NCBI GenBank assembly: GCA_947452535.1
Contig: CANGCM010000005.1
Coordinates: 1 to 64,000, forward strand
Source: Burkholderiaceae bacterium
Lineage (GTDB): Bacteria > Pseudomonadota > Gammaproteobacteria > Burkholderiales > Burkholderiaceae
DNA length: 64,000 nt
Direction of reading: 5' to 3'
The translations under genes were made by a program, and so were the position numbers. Position 1 is the first letter of the stretch. Each line of letters starts with the position of its first letter. This document shows positions 43,293 through 52,598 of this stretch, in pieces. The notes under the pieces are model-generated. The model saw only the letters and a list, made by a program, of their open reading frames with translations, was not told where the DNA came from and did no database searches.

Positions 43293-44165
43293 GTGACTAA
43301 GCGCACTCTGCCCGCAACATGGCGTTGCGGGCGTTTTCTTTTTGACTTTAGTAAACATCAGCGCCCAATAGTGATGGGTATCCTGAATGCCACACCAGAT
43401 TCATTTTCTGATGGGGGGCAGTTCAGAATTCCCAATGATGCTATTGCTCAAGCGGAGCGCATGATTGCCAATGGTGTTGACATCATCGATATCGGGGGTG
43501 AATCGACTCGGCCTGGCGCGGAACCTGTTCCCCTGCAAGAAGAGTTGGATCGCGTTTTGCCAGTAATTGATGCTTTAAAAGATTGTGGTGTAGCGCTATC
43601 GATCGACACCTATAAAGCAGAGACCATGCGCCAAGCGCTCAAGGCCGGAGTGGATTGCGTTAATGACATTTGGGCACTAAGGCAAGAGGGGGCAGTAGAA
43701 GCTGTAATAGAAAGTGATCAACATAATCCTGAGAAACCATGCGGCATGGTTTTAATGCATATGCAGCGTGATCCTCAAACTATGCAGTTTGATCCCGAGT
43801 ATCAAGATGTGATTGCAGAGGTAAAGACATTTCTTCGCGAGCGGGCTGGCTTGTTAGAGGATAAAGGCGTTGCTAAAAATAGAATCGCTATCGACCCAGG
43901 ATTTGGATTTGGTAAAAGCTTGGAGCACAACCTCAACATGCTGGCAGAGTTTGATCAATTCTCTCAATTGGACTATCCGCTATTAGCAGGGATTTCTCGT
44001 AAATCGATGTTGGGCAAATTAACCGGTCGAGATACCTATGAGCGAGTGGCGCCGAGTATTGCTGCTGCTATTTTGGCTGCTGATCGGGGTGCCCGCGTCA
44101 TCCGAGTCCACGATGTTCAGGAGACAGTGGACGCCTTGAAGCTCTGGGAAGCGATTCAGGTCTGA
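43293..44165 (+). CDS. folP: Dihydropteroate synthase
   Basis: A 290-residue TIM-barrel enzyme that joins 6-hydroxymethyl-dihydropterin pyrophosphate to p-aminobenzoate in folate synthesis, the sulfonamide target. Motifs are VMGILNATPDSFSDGG, DIIDIGGESTRPGAEPV, SIDTYKAE and AIDPGFGFGKSLEHNL. GTG 43293 is the likely start because WRCGRF before VMGI resembles other betaproteobacterial FolP proteins. This means the start codon region encodes the terminator hairpin of ftsH; if translation started at ATG 43375 the protein would lose its first strand. Confidence 0.92.
   Translation: MTKRTLPATWRCGRFLFDFSKHQRPIVMGILNATPDSFSDGGQFRIPNDAIAQAERMIANGVDIIDIGGESTRPGAEPVPLQEELDRVLPVIDALKDCGVALSIDTYKAETMRQALKAGVDCVNDIWALRQEGAVEAVIESDQHNPEKPCGMVLMHMQRDPQTMQFDPEYQDVIAEVKTFLRERAGLLEDKGVAKNRIAIDPGFGFGKSLEHNLNMLAEFDQFSQLDYPLLAGISRKSMLGKLTGRDTYERVAPSIAAAILAADRGARVIRVHDVQETVDALKLWEAIQV
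43310..43343 (+). terminator. Strong intrinsic terminator hairpin inside folP start
   Basis: GCCCGCAAC (43310-43318) and GTTGCGGGC (43324-43332) form a perfect nine-base-pair, GC-rich stem with loop ATGGC, followed by GTTTTCTTTTT. It lies 49 bases after the ftsH stop but within codons 6-17 of folP. It should end many transcripts from ftsH. Confidence 0.8.
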
Positions 44166-44192
44166 CTGAGTAAGCTAAAAGCCCACAAGTTT

Positions 44193-44198
44193 TATAAT
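44193..44198 (+). promoter_or_regulatory. Possible -10 element immediately before glmM
   Basis: A perfect TATAAT ends 7 bases before the glmM ATG. No clear -35 and no ribosome-binding site are visible. If used, transcription would start at or next to the ATG, giving a leaderless glmM message. Confidence 0.35.
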
Positions 44199-44205
44199 CA
44201 AACCC

Positions 44206-45549
44206 ATGAAAAAACAATACTTTGGTACTGATGGTATTCGTGGTGAAGTAGGGCAATTTCCGATTGTTCCAGAATTCATTACGCGTCTTGGCTATGCTGC
44301 AGGCAAAGTGCTAAGCCGTAACATTAAGCCAGGTGAGCGTTGCCAGGTTCTGATCGGTAAAGATACGCGCGTATCGGGATATTTGTTAGAGGCTGCCCTA
44401 GAGGCAGGCTTTGCTGCTGCTGGTGTTGATGTCATGCTCTGCGGCCCGATGCCTACTCCAGGGGTTGCTTACCTTACCAAAGCATTGCGTTTATCTGCTG
44501 GTGTGGTGATTTCAGCATCGCACAACCCCTATCAAGATAACGGCATTAAGTTCTTCTGTGCCGAAGGTGGCAAGCTGACTGATGAGTTGGAGTTGGCCAT
44601 TGAAGCTGAGCTTGAGCAAGCAATGGGCTGCGTTAGTTCCAAGGACTTAGGTAAGGCATTTCGCATTGATGATGCTGCTGGTCGCTATATTGAGTTTTGT
44701 AAATCCACTTTTCCTGGTGAACTCAACCTCAGGGGTATGAAACTGGTTGTAGATTGCGCTAATGGGGCTGCCTACCATATTGCTCCCCATGTATTTCATG
44801 AGTTAGGTGCAGAAGTCATTTCTATTGGCGTTCATCCTGATGGCCGCAATATTAATGAAGGTTGTGGTGCTACAGCCCCCGAGGCATTAATTGCTAAAGT
44901 CAAAGAAGTGGGGGCTGATCTCGGCATTGCCTTGGATGGCGATGCGGATCGCCTGCAAATGGTAGATTCAACCGGGCGCCTATTTAATGGCGATGAGCTC
45001 CTATATGTACTTGCAAAAGACCGCATTTCTCGTGGCCAGTCATTAGGTGGCGTGGTTGGCACTCTCATGACTAACCTCGCAGTTGAGAATGCCATCAAAG
45101 GTTTGGGGATTGGATTTGAACGAGCCAATGTGGGCGATCGTTATGTCTTAGAAGTGCTCAAACAAAAGGGTTGGATCATTGGCGGTGAAGGTTCAGGGCA
45201 TTTGCTTTGTCTTGATCATCACACCACCGGTGATGGCACGATTGCCGCTTTGCAGGTTCTAGCTGCCATGAGTCAACACAAGCAAAGTCTGGCCCAACTG
45301 CTGGACTCAGTCAAAATATTTCCTCAAGTACTGCTGAATATCAAATTCAAGACTGGTTATGACTGGAAGTCAGATGACATCCTGAAATCCAAGATTAGCC
45401 AGGTGGAGAGCGAGCTCAAAGGAAGGGGTAGGGTGCTAATCCGTGCCTCAGGCACAGAACCCGTCCTGCGAGTCATGGTGGAGGCGCAAGATGGCAGTCT
45501 AGCCATGAGCTCCGCTAAGAGTATTTCTGATCTAGTGCCAATAGCATAA
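44206..45549 (+). CDS. glmM: Phosphoglucosamine mutase
   Basis: A 447-residue phosphohexomutase that converts glucosamine-6-phosphate to glucosamine-1-phosphate for peptidoglycan and LPS precursors. It has the active-site serine loop [15 protein letters not shown] (Ser about 105), the Mg2+ loop DGDADR and the C-terminal phosphate-binding [14 protein letters not shown]. It closes the rlmE-ftsH-folP-glmM cluster. Confidence 0.96.
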   Translation: MKKQYFGTDGIRGEVGQFPIVPEFITRLGYAAGKVLSRNIKPGERCQVLIGKDTRVSGYLLEAALEAGFAAAGVDVMLCGPMPTPGVAYLTKALRLSAGVVISASHNPYQDNGIKFFCAEGGKLTDELELAIEAELEQAMGCVSSKDLGKAFRIDDAAGRYIEFCKSTFPGELNLRGMKLVVDCANGAAYHIAPHVFHELGAEVISIGVHPDGRNINEGCGATAPEALIAKVKEVGADLGIALDGDADRLQMVDSTGRLFNGDELLYVLAKDRISRGQSLGGVVGTLMTNLAVENAIKGLGIGFERANVGDRYVLEVLKQKGWIIGGEGSGHLLCLDHHTTGDGTIAALQVLAAMSQHKQSLAQLLDSVKIFPQVLLNIKFKTGYDWKSDDILKSKISQVESELKGRGRVLIRASGTEPVLRVMVEAQDGSLAMSSAKSISDLVPIA

Positions 45550-45586
45550 GTCACTGATTTAATTGAGTTAATTTCAATTAAAACGC

Positions 45587-45620
45587 TTGTCATCAAAGCG
45601 TCATACTTGCGCCTTATCGT
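45587..45620 (+). promoter_or_regulatory. Pho box and -10 of the pst operon
   Basis: Two half-sites exactly 11 bases apart: TGTCAT (45588-45593) and CGTCAT (45599-45604), matching the PhoB direct repeat (consensus CTGTCAT with 11-base period). Ten bases further is a -10-like TATCGT (45615-45620), the normal Pho promoter spacing. pstS starts 45 bases downstream. Confidence 0.75.
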
Positions 45621-45664
45621 TCAACTATCGCAATGTTGCGTTATTTAGTTGAGGAACGATCTAC

Positions 45665-46687
45665 ATGAACTCATTTTTGAAAAAAGCGTTAGTAATCAGT
45701 GCAATTTCATTTGCCCCAGTTGCATTTGCAGCTGATATGACCGGCGCTGGCGCAACATTCCCATACCCAATTTATGCCAAATGGGCTGAAGCCTATAAAG
45801 CAAAAACAGGCTCTAATTTGAACTACCAATCCATCGGCTCCTCAGGCGGTATCAAGCAAATCAAAGCCAAGACAGTTGATTTCGGTGCAAGCGATAATCC
45901 AGTCTCATTTGAAGAATTAGAAAAAGATGGCATGGTTCAGTTTCCAGCCATTATTGGGGGTGTAGTTCCAGTGATTAACGTTGAAGGCGTAAAGCCATAT
46001 GAACTGAAGTTATCACCAGACACTCTGTCTGACATTTTTCAGGGCGTTATTCTTAATTGGAATGACAAACGGATTGTGTTGAACAACCCTGGCTTGAAAA
46101 TGCCTAACTTGCCAATTACCGTAGTTCATCGTGCTGACGGTTCAGGAACTACAGCTATTTTTACAAACTACTTAGCTAAGGTAAGTCAGAACTGGAAAGA
46201 GGCTGTTGGTGAGGGCGCAGCTGTTAAGTGGCCTGCAGTTTCATCTGTTGGCGGCAAGGGTAACGAAGGTGTTGCTGCGAACGTATCACGCGTTAAGGGT
46301 GCTATTGGTTACGTTGAGTATGCCTATGCCAAGAAAAATAAAATGACCAGTGTTTCTATGAAGAACAAAGATGGTCAATTTGTTCAGCCTGACGACCTTA
46401 CCTTTGCTGCTGCAGCTGCTGGTACAGATTGGTCAAAAATTCCAGGAATGGGTACTTTCATTACCAATGCTTCTGGTGCTAAATCTTGGCCAATCACTGG
46501 TGCTTCTTTCATCCTTCTGTATAAGAACCCAGAAAATAAAGCGAATGCTGCTGAAGTAATTAAGTTCTTTGATTTTGCATTCAAAGATGGTAAGAAAATG
46601 GCAGAAGAGTTGGATTACGTTCCAATGCCTGATGTAACAACTGACTTTATTCGTAAGAATGTATTTTCTAAGGTTGTTGTTAAGTAA
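45665..46687 (+). CDS. pstS: Phosphate ABC transporter substrate-binding protein PstS
   Basis: A 340-residue periplasmic phosphate receptor. A signal peptide ends PVAFA-AD (about residue 22). The mature start TGAGATFPYPIYAKW, QSIGSSGGIKQI, DFGASDNPVS and HRADGSGTTAIFTNYL provide the phosphate-binding loops. A Pho box precedes it, and a hairpin separates it from pstC, consistent with higher expression of the receptor than of the membrane parts. Confidence 0.96.
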   Translation: MNSFLKKALVISAISFAPVAFAADMTGAGATFPYPIYAKWAEAYKAKTGSNLNYQSIGSSGGIKQIKAKTVDFGASDNPVSFEELEKDGMVQFPAIIGGVVPVINVEGVKPYELKLSPDTLSDIFQGVILNWNDKRIVLNNPGLKMPNLPITVVHRADGSGTTAIFTNYLAKVSQNWKEAVGEGAAVKWPAVSSVGGKGNEGVAANVSRVKGAIGYVEYAYAKKNKMTSVSMKNKDGQFVQPDDLTFAAAAAGTDWSKIPGMGTFITNASGAKSWPITGASFILLYKNPENKANAAEVIKFFDFAFKDGKKMAEELDYVPMPDVTTDFIRKNVFSKVVVK

Positions 46688-46723
46688 GCCTTGCTGATTA
46701 AGATTTCTTAATTACTACTGAAT

Positions 46724-46760
46724 AACAGCTCCACTAAAAGTGGGGCTGTTTCATTATTTA
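46724..46760 (+). terminator. Hairpin between pstS and pstC, probable attenuator
   Basis: AACAGCTCCACT and AGTGGGGCTGTT form a 12-pair stem with one G-U and an AAA loop. The following sequence TCATTATTTAAATAA is only partly T-rich. It probably ends or stabilises most pstS messages while letting some transcription through to pstCAB. Confidence 0.6.
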
Positions 46761-46774
46761 AATAAGTGCAATTT

Positions 46775-47764
46775 ATGATTGAATCGACCCAGTCCCACTC
46801 AGCACCGACGCCCCAGGCGCTTCGTATTGCTAAGCTGCAGCGTATTCAAGATTTTTTATTTCATGCAATTACCCAATTTTTTGCTCTATCCGTACTGATT
46901 GCTCTGGTCGGCATCATTATTTCGCTGGTGATTAATGCTTGGCCAGCTCTTGATAAATTTGGAGTTGGATTCTTTTTTACTAAAGAGTGGGATATTGTTA
47001 ATGGTGAGTTTGGGGGATTAATCGCAATCTACGGCACCCTTGTTACTTCTTTGATCGCCTTGTTAATTGCAGTACCTCTCAGTTTTGGTATTGCAGTATT
47101 TTTAACAGAGTTATGCCCAAGCCAGCTGCGTAGACCCTTAGGTACCGCAGTTGAATTGCTTGCCGCCGTTCCTTCGATCATTTACGGCATGTTTGGCCTA
47201 TTTATTTTTGCGCCGCTATTTGCTGACTATATTCAACCGGCACTTGCCGGGACTATTGGGCAAATTCCAGGTTTAGGCATTTTGTTCTCTGGTGCATTTA
47301 ATGGAATCGGCATTTTGTGTGCTGGCCTGATTTTAGCGATGATGATTTTGCCTTTCATTGCCTCAGTCATGCGCGATGTATTTGAAATTGTTCCACCGGT
47401 TCTTAAAGAGTCTGCCTATGGTATTGGTTGTACTACTTGGGAAGTGGTGAAGAATGTGGTTCTCCCATATACGAAGGCTGGGGTAATCGGCGGTGTAATG
47501 CTTGGATTGGGTAGGGCACTTGGTGAAACGATGGCGGTTACTTTTGTAATCGGTAATGCCCATCGTTTGTCCCCCTCTTTATTTGCTCCTGGCAATTCAA
47601 TTGCCTCGACATTGGCAAACGAGTTTGGTGAGGCTGAGCTAGGGCCACATTACTCCTCCTTATTTGCGCTTGGTCTTGCGTTATTTATGATCACATTTAT
47701 CGTGTTGGCAATTGCTAAGTGGATGCTTAGCAATATGGAGAAGAAGCAGGGCTTAAAAACATGA
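46775..47764 (+). CDS. pstC: Phosphate ABC transporter permease PstC
   Basis: About 329 residues from ATG 46775 (an upstream in-frame GTG at 46766 is possible); no clear ribosome-binding site is visible for either. It is an inner-membrane permease with six core helices. Typical stretches are [31 protein letters not shown] and the EAA-like loop [19 protein letters not shown], ending with [18 protein letters not shown]. It forms the channel with PstA, whose gene overlaps by 4 bases. Confidence 0.95.
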   Translation: MIESTQSHSAPTPQALRIAKLQRIQDFLFHAITQFFALSVLIALVGIIISLVINAWPALDKFGVGFFFTKEWDIVNGEFGGLIAIYGTLVTSLIALLIAVPLSFGIAVFLTELCPSQLRRPLGTAVELLAAVPSIIYGMFGLFIFAPLFADYIQPALAGTIGQIPGLGILFSGAFNGIGILCAGLILAMMILPFIASVMRDVFEIVPPVLKESAYGIGCTTWEVVKNVVLPYTKAGVIGGVMLGLGRALGETMAVTFVIGNAHRLSPSLFAPGNSIASTLANEFGEAELGPHYSSLFALGLALFMITFIVLAIAKWMLSNMEKKQGLKT

Positions 47765-48627
47765 ATCAATTTTCAAATATTGACCCAGCTATTTTTGCGA
47801 GACGTAAGCGCACCAATCAGATTGGCCTAGTCCTCTCGACTGCGGCCATGGTGCTTGGTATGGTTTTCCTCTTGTGGATTTTAAGTATTCTGTTTATCAA
47901 GGGATTCTCTTCGATTAGTTTAGATGTATTTCTCAATAGCACGCCTGCGCCTGGATCTGAAGGCGGTGGTTTAGCCAATGCGATTGTAGGTAGCCTGATG
48001 ATTGTGGCAAGTTGCACCTTAATCAGCACGCCTATTGGAGTGCTGGCTGGCTTATATCTCTCTGAGTACGGTGATAGAAGTAAGGTTGCTTCAATCACTC
48101 GCTTTGTTACAGATATTATGCTCTCCGCGCCATCGATTGTGATCGGCCTCTTTGTGTATGCAATTGTTGTGGCTCAAGTCCGTCACTTCTCAGGCTGGGC
48201 CGGTACGATCGCATTAGCTCTGATCGCTATTCCAGTGGTCGTCCGAACCACAGAAAATATGTTGCGTCTAGTGCCTGGTAGCTTACGCGAGGCGGCCTAT
48301 GCCTTGGGTACGCCGAAGTGGAAGGTGGCCTTTATGATTACCCTAAGAGCCGCGCAAAGCGGTGTGATCACTGGAATCTTGTTAGCCTTGGCTCGCGTCA
48401 GTGGTGAAACTGCACCTTTACTATTTACGGCACTCAATAACCAATTCTTTTCAACCAATATGAACGCCCCAATGGCTAACTTGCCAGTGGTTATTTTCCA
48501 ATTTGCGATGAGCCCATATGACAACTGGGTTGATCTTGCCTGGTGCGGTGCGCTATTGATTACTTTTGCTGTATTAGGCTTAAATATACTAGCGCGAGTA
48601 GTATTCCGCGAGAAGGTCCAAGGATGA
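47761..48627 (+). CDS. pstA: Phosphate ABC transporter permease PstA
   Basis: A 288-residue permease, partner of PstC. It shows [34 protein letters not shown], the coupling loop [19 protein letters not shown] and [23 protein letters not shown], typical of PstA. It overlaps pstC (ATGA), and its stop overlaps the start of pstB. Confidence 0.95.
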   Translation: MNQFSNIDPAIFARRKRTNQIGLVLSTAAMVLGMVFLLWILSILFIKGFSSISLDVFLNSTPAPGSEGGGLANAIVGSLMIVASCTLISTPIGVLAGLYLSEYGDRSKVASITRFVTDIMLSAPSIVIGLFVYAIVVAQVRHFSGWAGTIALALIAIPVVVRTTENMLRLVPGSLREAAYALGTPKWKVAFMITLRAAQSGVITGILLALARVSGETAPLLFTALNNQFFSTNMNAPMANLPVVIFQFAMSPYDNWVDLAWCGALLITFAVLGLNILARVVFREKVQG

Positions 48628-49475
48628 TGAGTAATATGAAAACAATGTTTGACTTAAATCAGATCGATAGTCAAGGGGTGGGAATGAGCGAAACTACAAA
48701 CCAAAATTCACAAGCCGCACCAAAGAATGCGCTTGAAGTGCGTAACTTAAACTTTTTCTACGGATCTTTCCAGGGCTTGAAGGATATTAATCTGGATATT
48801 GAGGAAGGTAAGGTTACTGCCTTTATTGGCCCTTCTGGCTGTGGTAAATCGACTTTGCTAAGAACACTGAATCGCATGTACGACCTCTATCCTGGTCAGC
48901 GCGCTGAAGGTGAGATTAACTTCTACGGTCAGAATATCCTAGAGCCTGGTCAGGATCTCAATTTACTTCGCTCACGTATTGGCATGGTATTTCAGAAGCC
49001 AACCCCATTTCCAATGTCGATCTATGAGAATATTGCTTTTGGTGTGCGTCTGTATGAAAAACTATCTCGCTCCGAAATGGATGAGCGGGTAGAGTGGGCT
49101 TTAAATAAGGCAGCCTTGTGGAATGAAGCAAAAGATAAACTAAACCAAAGCGGTTTATCACTTTCTGGCGGCCAGCAGCAGCGTCTTTGCATTGCCCGTG
49201 GTGTCGCAGTCAAGCCATCGGTTATTCTGTTGGATGAGCCAACCTCAGCTCTCGATCCGATCTCTACAGGAAAGATTGAGGAGCTGATCAATGAGCTTAA
49301 ACATGAATATACGATTGCCATCGTGACACACAATATGCAGCAGGCAGCCCGCGTATCAGATTACACTGCATATATGTACCTTGGAAGTCTGATTGAGTTT
49401 GGCAAGACGGATGAAATTTTTATCAAGCCTAAGCGTAAAGAAACAGAGGATTACATTACCGGTCGTTTCGGTTAA
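48624..49475 (+). CDS. pstB: Phosphate ABC transporter ATP-binding protein PstB
   Basis: An ABC ATPase of about 283 residues that powers phosphate uptake. Motifs are [19 protein letters not shown], Walker [10 protein letters not shown], signature [13 protein letters not shown], Walker [14 protein letters not shown] and [19 protein letters not shown], all PstB-specific in style. ATG 48624 overlaps the pstA stop and has AGAAGG seven bases upstream. ATG 48684 (MSETTNQN), with a GGGGTGGGA before it, is an alternative. The frame is open further upstream, but that part lies inside pstA. Confidence 0.95.
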   Translation: MMSNMKTMFDLNQIDSQGVGMSETTNQNSQAAPKNALEVRNLNFFYGSFQGLKDINLDIEEGKVTAFIGPSGCGKSTLLRTLNRMYDLYPGQRAEGEINFYGQNILEPGQDLNLLRSRIGMVFQKPTPFPMSIYENIAFGVRLYEKLSRSEMDERVEWALNKAALWNEAKDKLNQSGLSLSGGQQQRLCIARGVAVKPSVILLDEPTSALDPISTGKIEELINELKHEYTIAIVTHNMQQAARVSDYTAYMYLGSLIEFGKTDEIFIKPKRKETEDYITGRFG

Positions 49476-49487
49476 TTGGAGAACTAG

Positions 49488-50195
49488 ATGCCAGATAAAC
49501 ACCTTTCGTCACAATTTGATGCTGATTTAAATTCTCTTTCTAGCCGTTTGCTAGAAATGGGTGGTTTAGTTGAGTCTCAGATCTCAACAGCGATGCGCGC
49601 ATTTACTCAAATGGATATTGAGACATGCAATATCGTTATTCAAAATGAAAAACTCGTTAATGATCTAGAAATTCAGATTGATTTAGCTTGTACTGAGCTG
49701 ATTGCACGACGCCAACCTACTGCACGAGATCTTCGCTTAGTAATGGCTGTTTCTAAAGCAATCACCAATTTAGAGCGTGCAGGTGATGAGGCAGAGCGCG
49801 TCGCCAAGAGGACCAAGCGCTTAATTGAATCTAATGTCACTCACAATATCAACGTTGCAGAGATTCGCTTATCTGGACAGATGGCCATTTCATTATTGCG
49901 ACGTAGTCTTGATGCTTTTGCCCGCTTAGATACCATTTCAGCAGCTGAGGTAGTTGCGGAAGATCGCCAAATTGACGAGGAATTCAGAGGCTTTGTTCGT
50001 AAATTAATTTCTTACATGATGGAAGATCCGCATACTATTTCTACTGGTTTGGATATGTTAACGATCGCTAAAGCGATTGAGCGTATTGGCGACCATGCAA
50101 AAAATATTGCTGAGTTCGTCATTTATGTCGCCAAAGGTTCGGATGTGCGCCATATACCCCATGAAGATTTGGTTCGCGAGGCGAATAAAGAATAA
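49488..50195 (+). CDS. phoU: Phosphate-signalling accessory protein PhoU
   Basis: A 235-residue all-helical protein with the duplicated three-helix PhoU domain. Conserved segments are NEKLVNDLEIQIDLACTELIARRQPTARDLR and, in the second repeat, MEDPHTISTGLDMLTIAKAIERIGDHAKNIAEFVIY, each with the metal-binding E/D pattern. It links PstSCAB transport state to PhoR and restrains PhoB activity when phosphate is plentiful. It starts 12 bases after pstB. Confidence 0.95.
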   Translation: MPDKHLSSQFDADLNSLSSRLLEMGGLVESQISTAMRAFTQMDIETCNIVIQNEKLVNDLEIQIDLACTELIARRQPTARDLRLVMAVSKAITNLERAGDEAERVAKRTKRLIESNVTHNINVAEIRLSGQMAISLLRRSLDAFARLDTISAAEVVAEDRQIDEEFRGFVRKLISYMMEDPHTISTGLDMLTIAKAIERIGDHAKNIAEFVIYVAKGSDVRHIPHEDLVREANKE

Positions 50196-50215
50196 CTCAC
50201 CTCCATACGGAATTC

Positions 50216-50932
50216 ATGATGACTCACCGCATATTAATTGTTGAAGATGAGCCTTCTATCGCAGAATTAATTGCAATCAATTTAACTCATGCTGGATATG
50301 ATGTTGAAAAGGCAATGCAAACTGATGTTGCATTAAATATGATGCGCGACGAGCTACCCAGTTTATTGATTTTAGATTGGATGCTGCCAGGCAAGTCTGG
50401 TGTTCAGTTTGCTAAAGAGTTGCGTGCCAACGAGCGCACCCGTTTTTTACCCATTCTGATGCTGACCGCCAAAAGCGAAGAGTCAGATAAAGTGTTGGGT
50501 TTAGATTCCGGGGCGGACGACTATGTCACTAAGCCCTTTTCACCAAAAGAGTTGGTTGCTCGGGTGAGGGCACTGTTACGTCGCCAAACCTCCGTTGAGG
50601 ATACTGGCCCTCTAGCGCTTGGGCCCCTAAGACTCGACCCCTCATCTCATCGAGTCATGGCTATTTGGCCTAATACGGAGCCGCAGACTGTGTCTCTGGG
50701 GCCTACTGAATATCGATTGCTGCAGTTTTTGATGACTAACCCTGAAAGAGTCCACTCGAGAGCGAATTTACTAGATAAGGTCTGGGGTAATGAGGTCTAT
50801 ATCGAGGAGCGTACGGTCGATGTCCATATTAAAAGGCTCAGGGCAGCCTTGGCTCCCTCTGATTGTGATCGTTATATTGAGACAGTGCGGGGAAGCGGTT
50901 ACCGTATTACGAAGATGCCGACCCAGACCTAA
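50216..50932 (+). CDS. phoB: Phosphate regulon response regulator PhoB
   Basis: A 238-residue OmpR/PhoB-type regulator. The receiver domain (1-120) has the acidic pocket VEDE, phosphorylation site D54 (LLILDWMLPG) and the switch lysine in VTKPFSPKEL. The C-terminal winged-helix domain (about 140-232) has ERTVDVHIKRLRAAL, the DNA-recognition helix, and TVRGSGYRI. It should bind the Pho boxes listed here. Confidence 0.95.
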   Translation: MMTHRILIVEDEPSIAELIAINLTHAGYDVEKAMQTDVALNMMRDELPSLLILDWMLPGKSGVQFAKELRANERTRFLPILMLTAKSEESDKVLGLDSGADDYVTKPFSPKELVARVRALLRRQTSVEDTGPLALGPLRLDPSSHRVMAIWPNTEPQTVSLGPTEYRLLQFLMTNPERVHSRANLLDKVWGNEVYIEERTVDVHIKRLRAALAPSDCDRYIETVRGSGYRITKMPTQT

Positions 50933-50993
50933 TTAAATAGGCCCTCTCCTTGGGTTTTCTGTCTGAGTCGTCGAGATGCTCTAAGATTGTCAT

Positions 50994-52292
50994 ATGTTAT
51001 CCGCTATTACTCGTTTTATCGTACTCATTTCCCTAGCATTTCTGGCCGCGTATATCGCGCTATCTAATTTGGGTCCATCGGCAGGCATTGCTTCTGGAAT
51101 CGCCGTTCTGTCAATTCCCCTCATCTATTCTTACGTTAATCTCGCTCGTTTACGCAGATTTACTCTGGAGGATTCAGTCGAATCCATGCCCCTGCCTAGC
51201 GGCTACTGGGAAGAAATTTTCTTCCGACTTCAGCGCTTAGTTCGTAATCTCAAGCTGCAAATCCGGTCTACCGAGCAGCAGCATAATCGTTTTATTGAAG
51301 CCTTTCAGGCTTCTCCTAACGGTATTGTGATGCTGGATGATCAGGATCAAATTGAATGGTGTAACGCCATTGCCGAGCGTTTCTTTGGCCTGAGTTTTAA
51401 ACGTGATGTGTTGCAAAGAATTAATTTTCTCATTCGTCGCCCAGAGTTTGTTCAATACCTCTATAAGCGTCAATTTGAAGAGCCCCTTCTATTGGAGCGC
51501 ATGGGCCAGGGGGCAAACCTAAGTCTGATGTTACAGGCCTTTCCGTTCGGTGATAAGCGCCACCTATTGCTGATTCAAGACGTCACCGATAAACAGAGGG
51601 CGGATGCGATGCGTCGGGATTTCGTCGCGAATGTTTCGCATGAGATGAGGACGCCTATCACTGTATTAATGGGTTTCCTGGAGACGATGCAGTCATTAGA
51701 TCTCGATAAGACGCAGCAAAACCAATATTTTGAAATGATGATGTCTCAAGCCCAGCGCATGAAGAGTCTCGTAGAAGATCTTTTAACTTTAGCCAATCTT
51801 GAAGCCAATACCTTGCCGGCCCCGATGAAGGCAATTAATATTTCTACCCTGATGGCTCTTATTAAGAATGATGCAGAGGCGCTTTCTCAGGGGCGTCATT
51901 CGCTTCATTTTGAAATAGCTACACCCTGCAATCTAATGGGTGAGGATCGGGAAATTCTTTCCGCTTTCAGCAATTTAGTCACTAACGCCATTCGATACAC
52001 GCCGGATGCCGGTCAAGTGATTGCCCAATGGTCGATTAATGATCAAGGGCAGGGCGAGTTTTCTGTGACTGATACCGGCCCTGGCATTGCTTCTGAACAC
52101 TTGGCTCGACTAACGGAACGCTTCTATCGCGTAGATAGAAGTAGATCTAGAGATACCGGCGGCACAGGCCTAGGATTGGCAATTGTTAAACATATCGCTA
52201 ATCGTCATCAAGCGCAATTAATGATTGAGAGTACTCCCGGTAAGGGTAGCACCTTTACCTTGCGCTTTCCAAAAGAGCGGATCACGGATTAG
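50994..52292 (+). CDS. phoR: Phosphate regulon sensor kinase PhoR
   Basis: A 432-residue sensor kinase. It has two N-terminal transmembrane segments with almost no periplasmic loop, a linker, a PAS domain (about 95-200: EAFQASPNGIVMLDDQDQIEWCN), the H-box with H216 (FVANVSHEMRTPI) and the ATP-binding domain with N, G1 (DTGPGI) and G2 (GGTGLGLAIVKHI) boxes. The layout is classic PhoR. It starts 61 bases after phoB and ends 15 bases from the convergent small gene. Confidence 0.95.
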   Translation: MLSAITRFIVLISLAFLAAYIALSNLGPSAGIASGIAVLSIPLIYSYVNLARLRRFTLEDSVESMPLPSGYWEEIFFRLQRLVRNLKLQIRSTEQQHNRFIEAFQASPNGIVMLDDQDQIEWCNAIAERFFGLSFKRDVLQRINFLIRRPEFVQYLYKRQFEEPLLLERMGQGANLSLMLQAFPFGDKRHLLLIQDVTDKQRADAMRRDFVANVSHEMRTPITVLMGFLETMQSLDLDKTQQNQYFEMMMSQAQRMKSLVEDLLTLANLEANTLPAPMKAINISTLMALIKNDAEALSQGRHSLHFEIATPCNLMGEDREILSAFSNLVTNAIRYTPDAGQVIAQWSINDQGQGEFSVTDTGPGIASEHLARLTERFYRVDRSRSRDTGGTGLGLAIVKHIANRHQAQLMIESTPGKGSTFTLRFPKERITD

Positions 52293-52307
52293 CAACTTTT
52301 TTTTACC

Positions 52308-52532
52308 TCAATCTTTTTTGTCTTTCTTATCTTTTTTGTCTTTCTTATCCTTTTTCTTCTTAGATTCTTTCGGCAGCTTGTCTAGCTTGCCGTTGGCGTA
52401 GAGACACCAGACCTTGATTTCCTCCAGAAGTTCATTTAAGTCTTCGTAAGAGAGATTTTTAAAGTCTTGCAAGCCAATCGCGCCAGACTCTTGGAGCTGT
52501 TTAACAGCGTCCTCATATTTGTAATTGTTCAT
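52308..52532 (-). CDS. Small protein with Lys/Asp repeat tail
   Basis: A 74-residue protein of unknown function. The first 55 residues look folded and helical (YEDAVKQLQESGAIGLQDFKNLSYEDLNELLEEIKVW). The C-terminus from about residue 56 is a run of K and D in which KKD recurs. The coding DNA has an 18-base tandem repeat in this tail. The tail may vary in length by slippage. No family was recognised. Confidence 0.65.
   Translation of the reverse strand: MNNYKYEDAVKQLQESGAIGLQDFKNLSYEDLNELLEEIKVWCLYANGKLDKLPKESKKKKDKKDKKDKKDKKD
52311..52360. repeat. 18-base tandem repeat encoding KKD repeats
   Basis: Two exact consecutive copies of an 18-base unit starting ATCTTTTTTGTC (52311-52328 and 52329-52346), followed by a degenerate partial copy, in the 3' end of the small minus-strand gene. 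It is long, pyrimidine-rich and a good candidate for strand slippage. Confidence 0.8.
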
Positions 52533-52598
52533 TGTTTTCTAGATAAAGGGAATAAGAACGTCAAAATCTTAGCAAAGTAATATGACAAAACCGCTTTT

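Noticed and set aside
48543-48623. Longer pstB beginning inside pstA
   Set aside because: The extra residues come from the other frame of the pstA end and do not match PstB N-termini; ATG 48624 has a ribosome-binding site.
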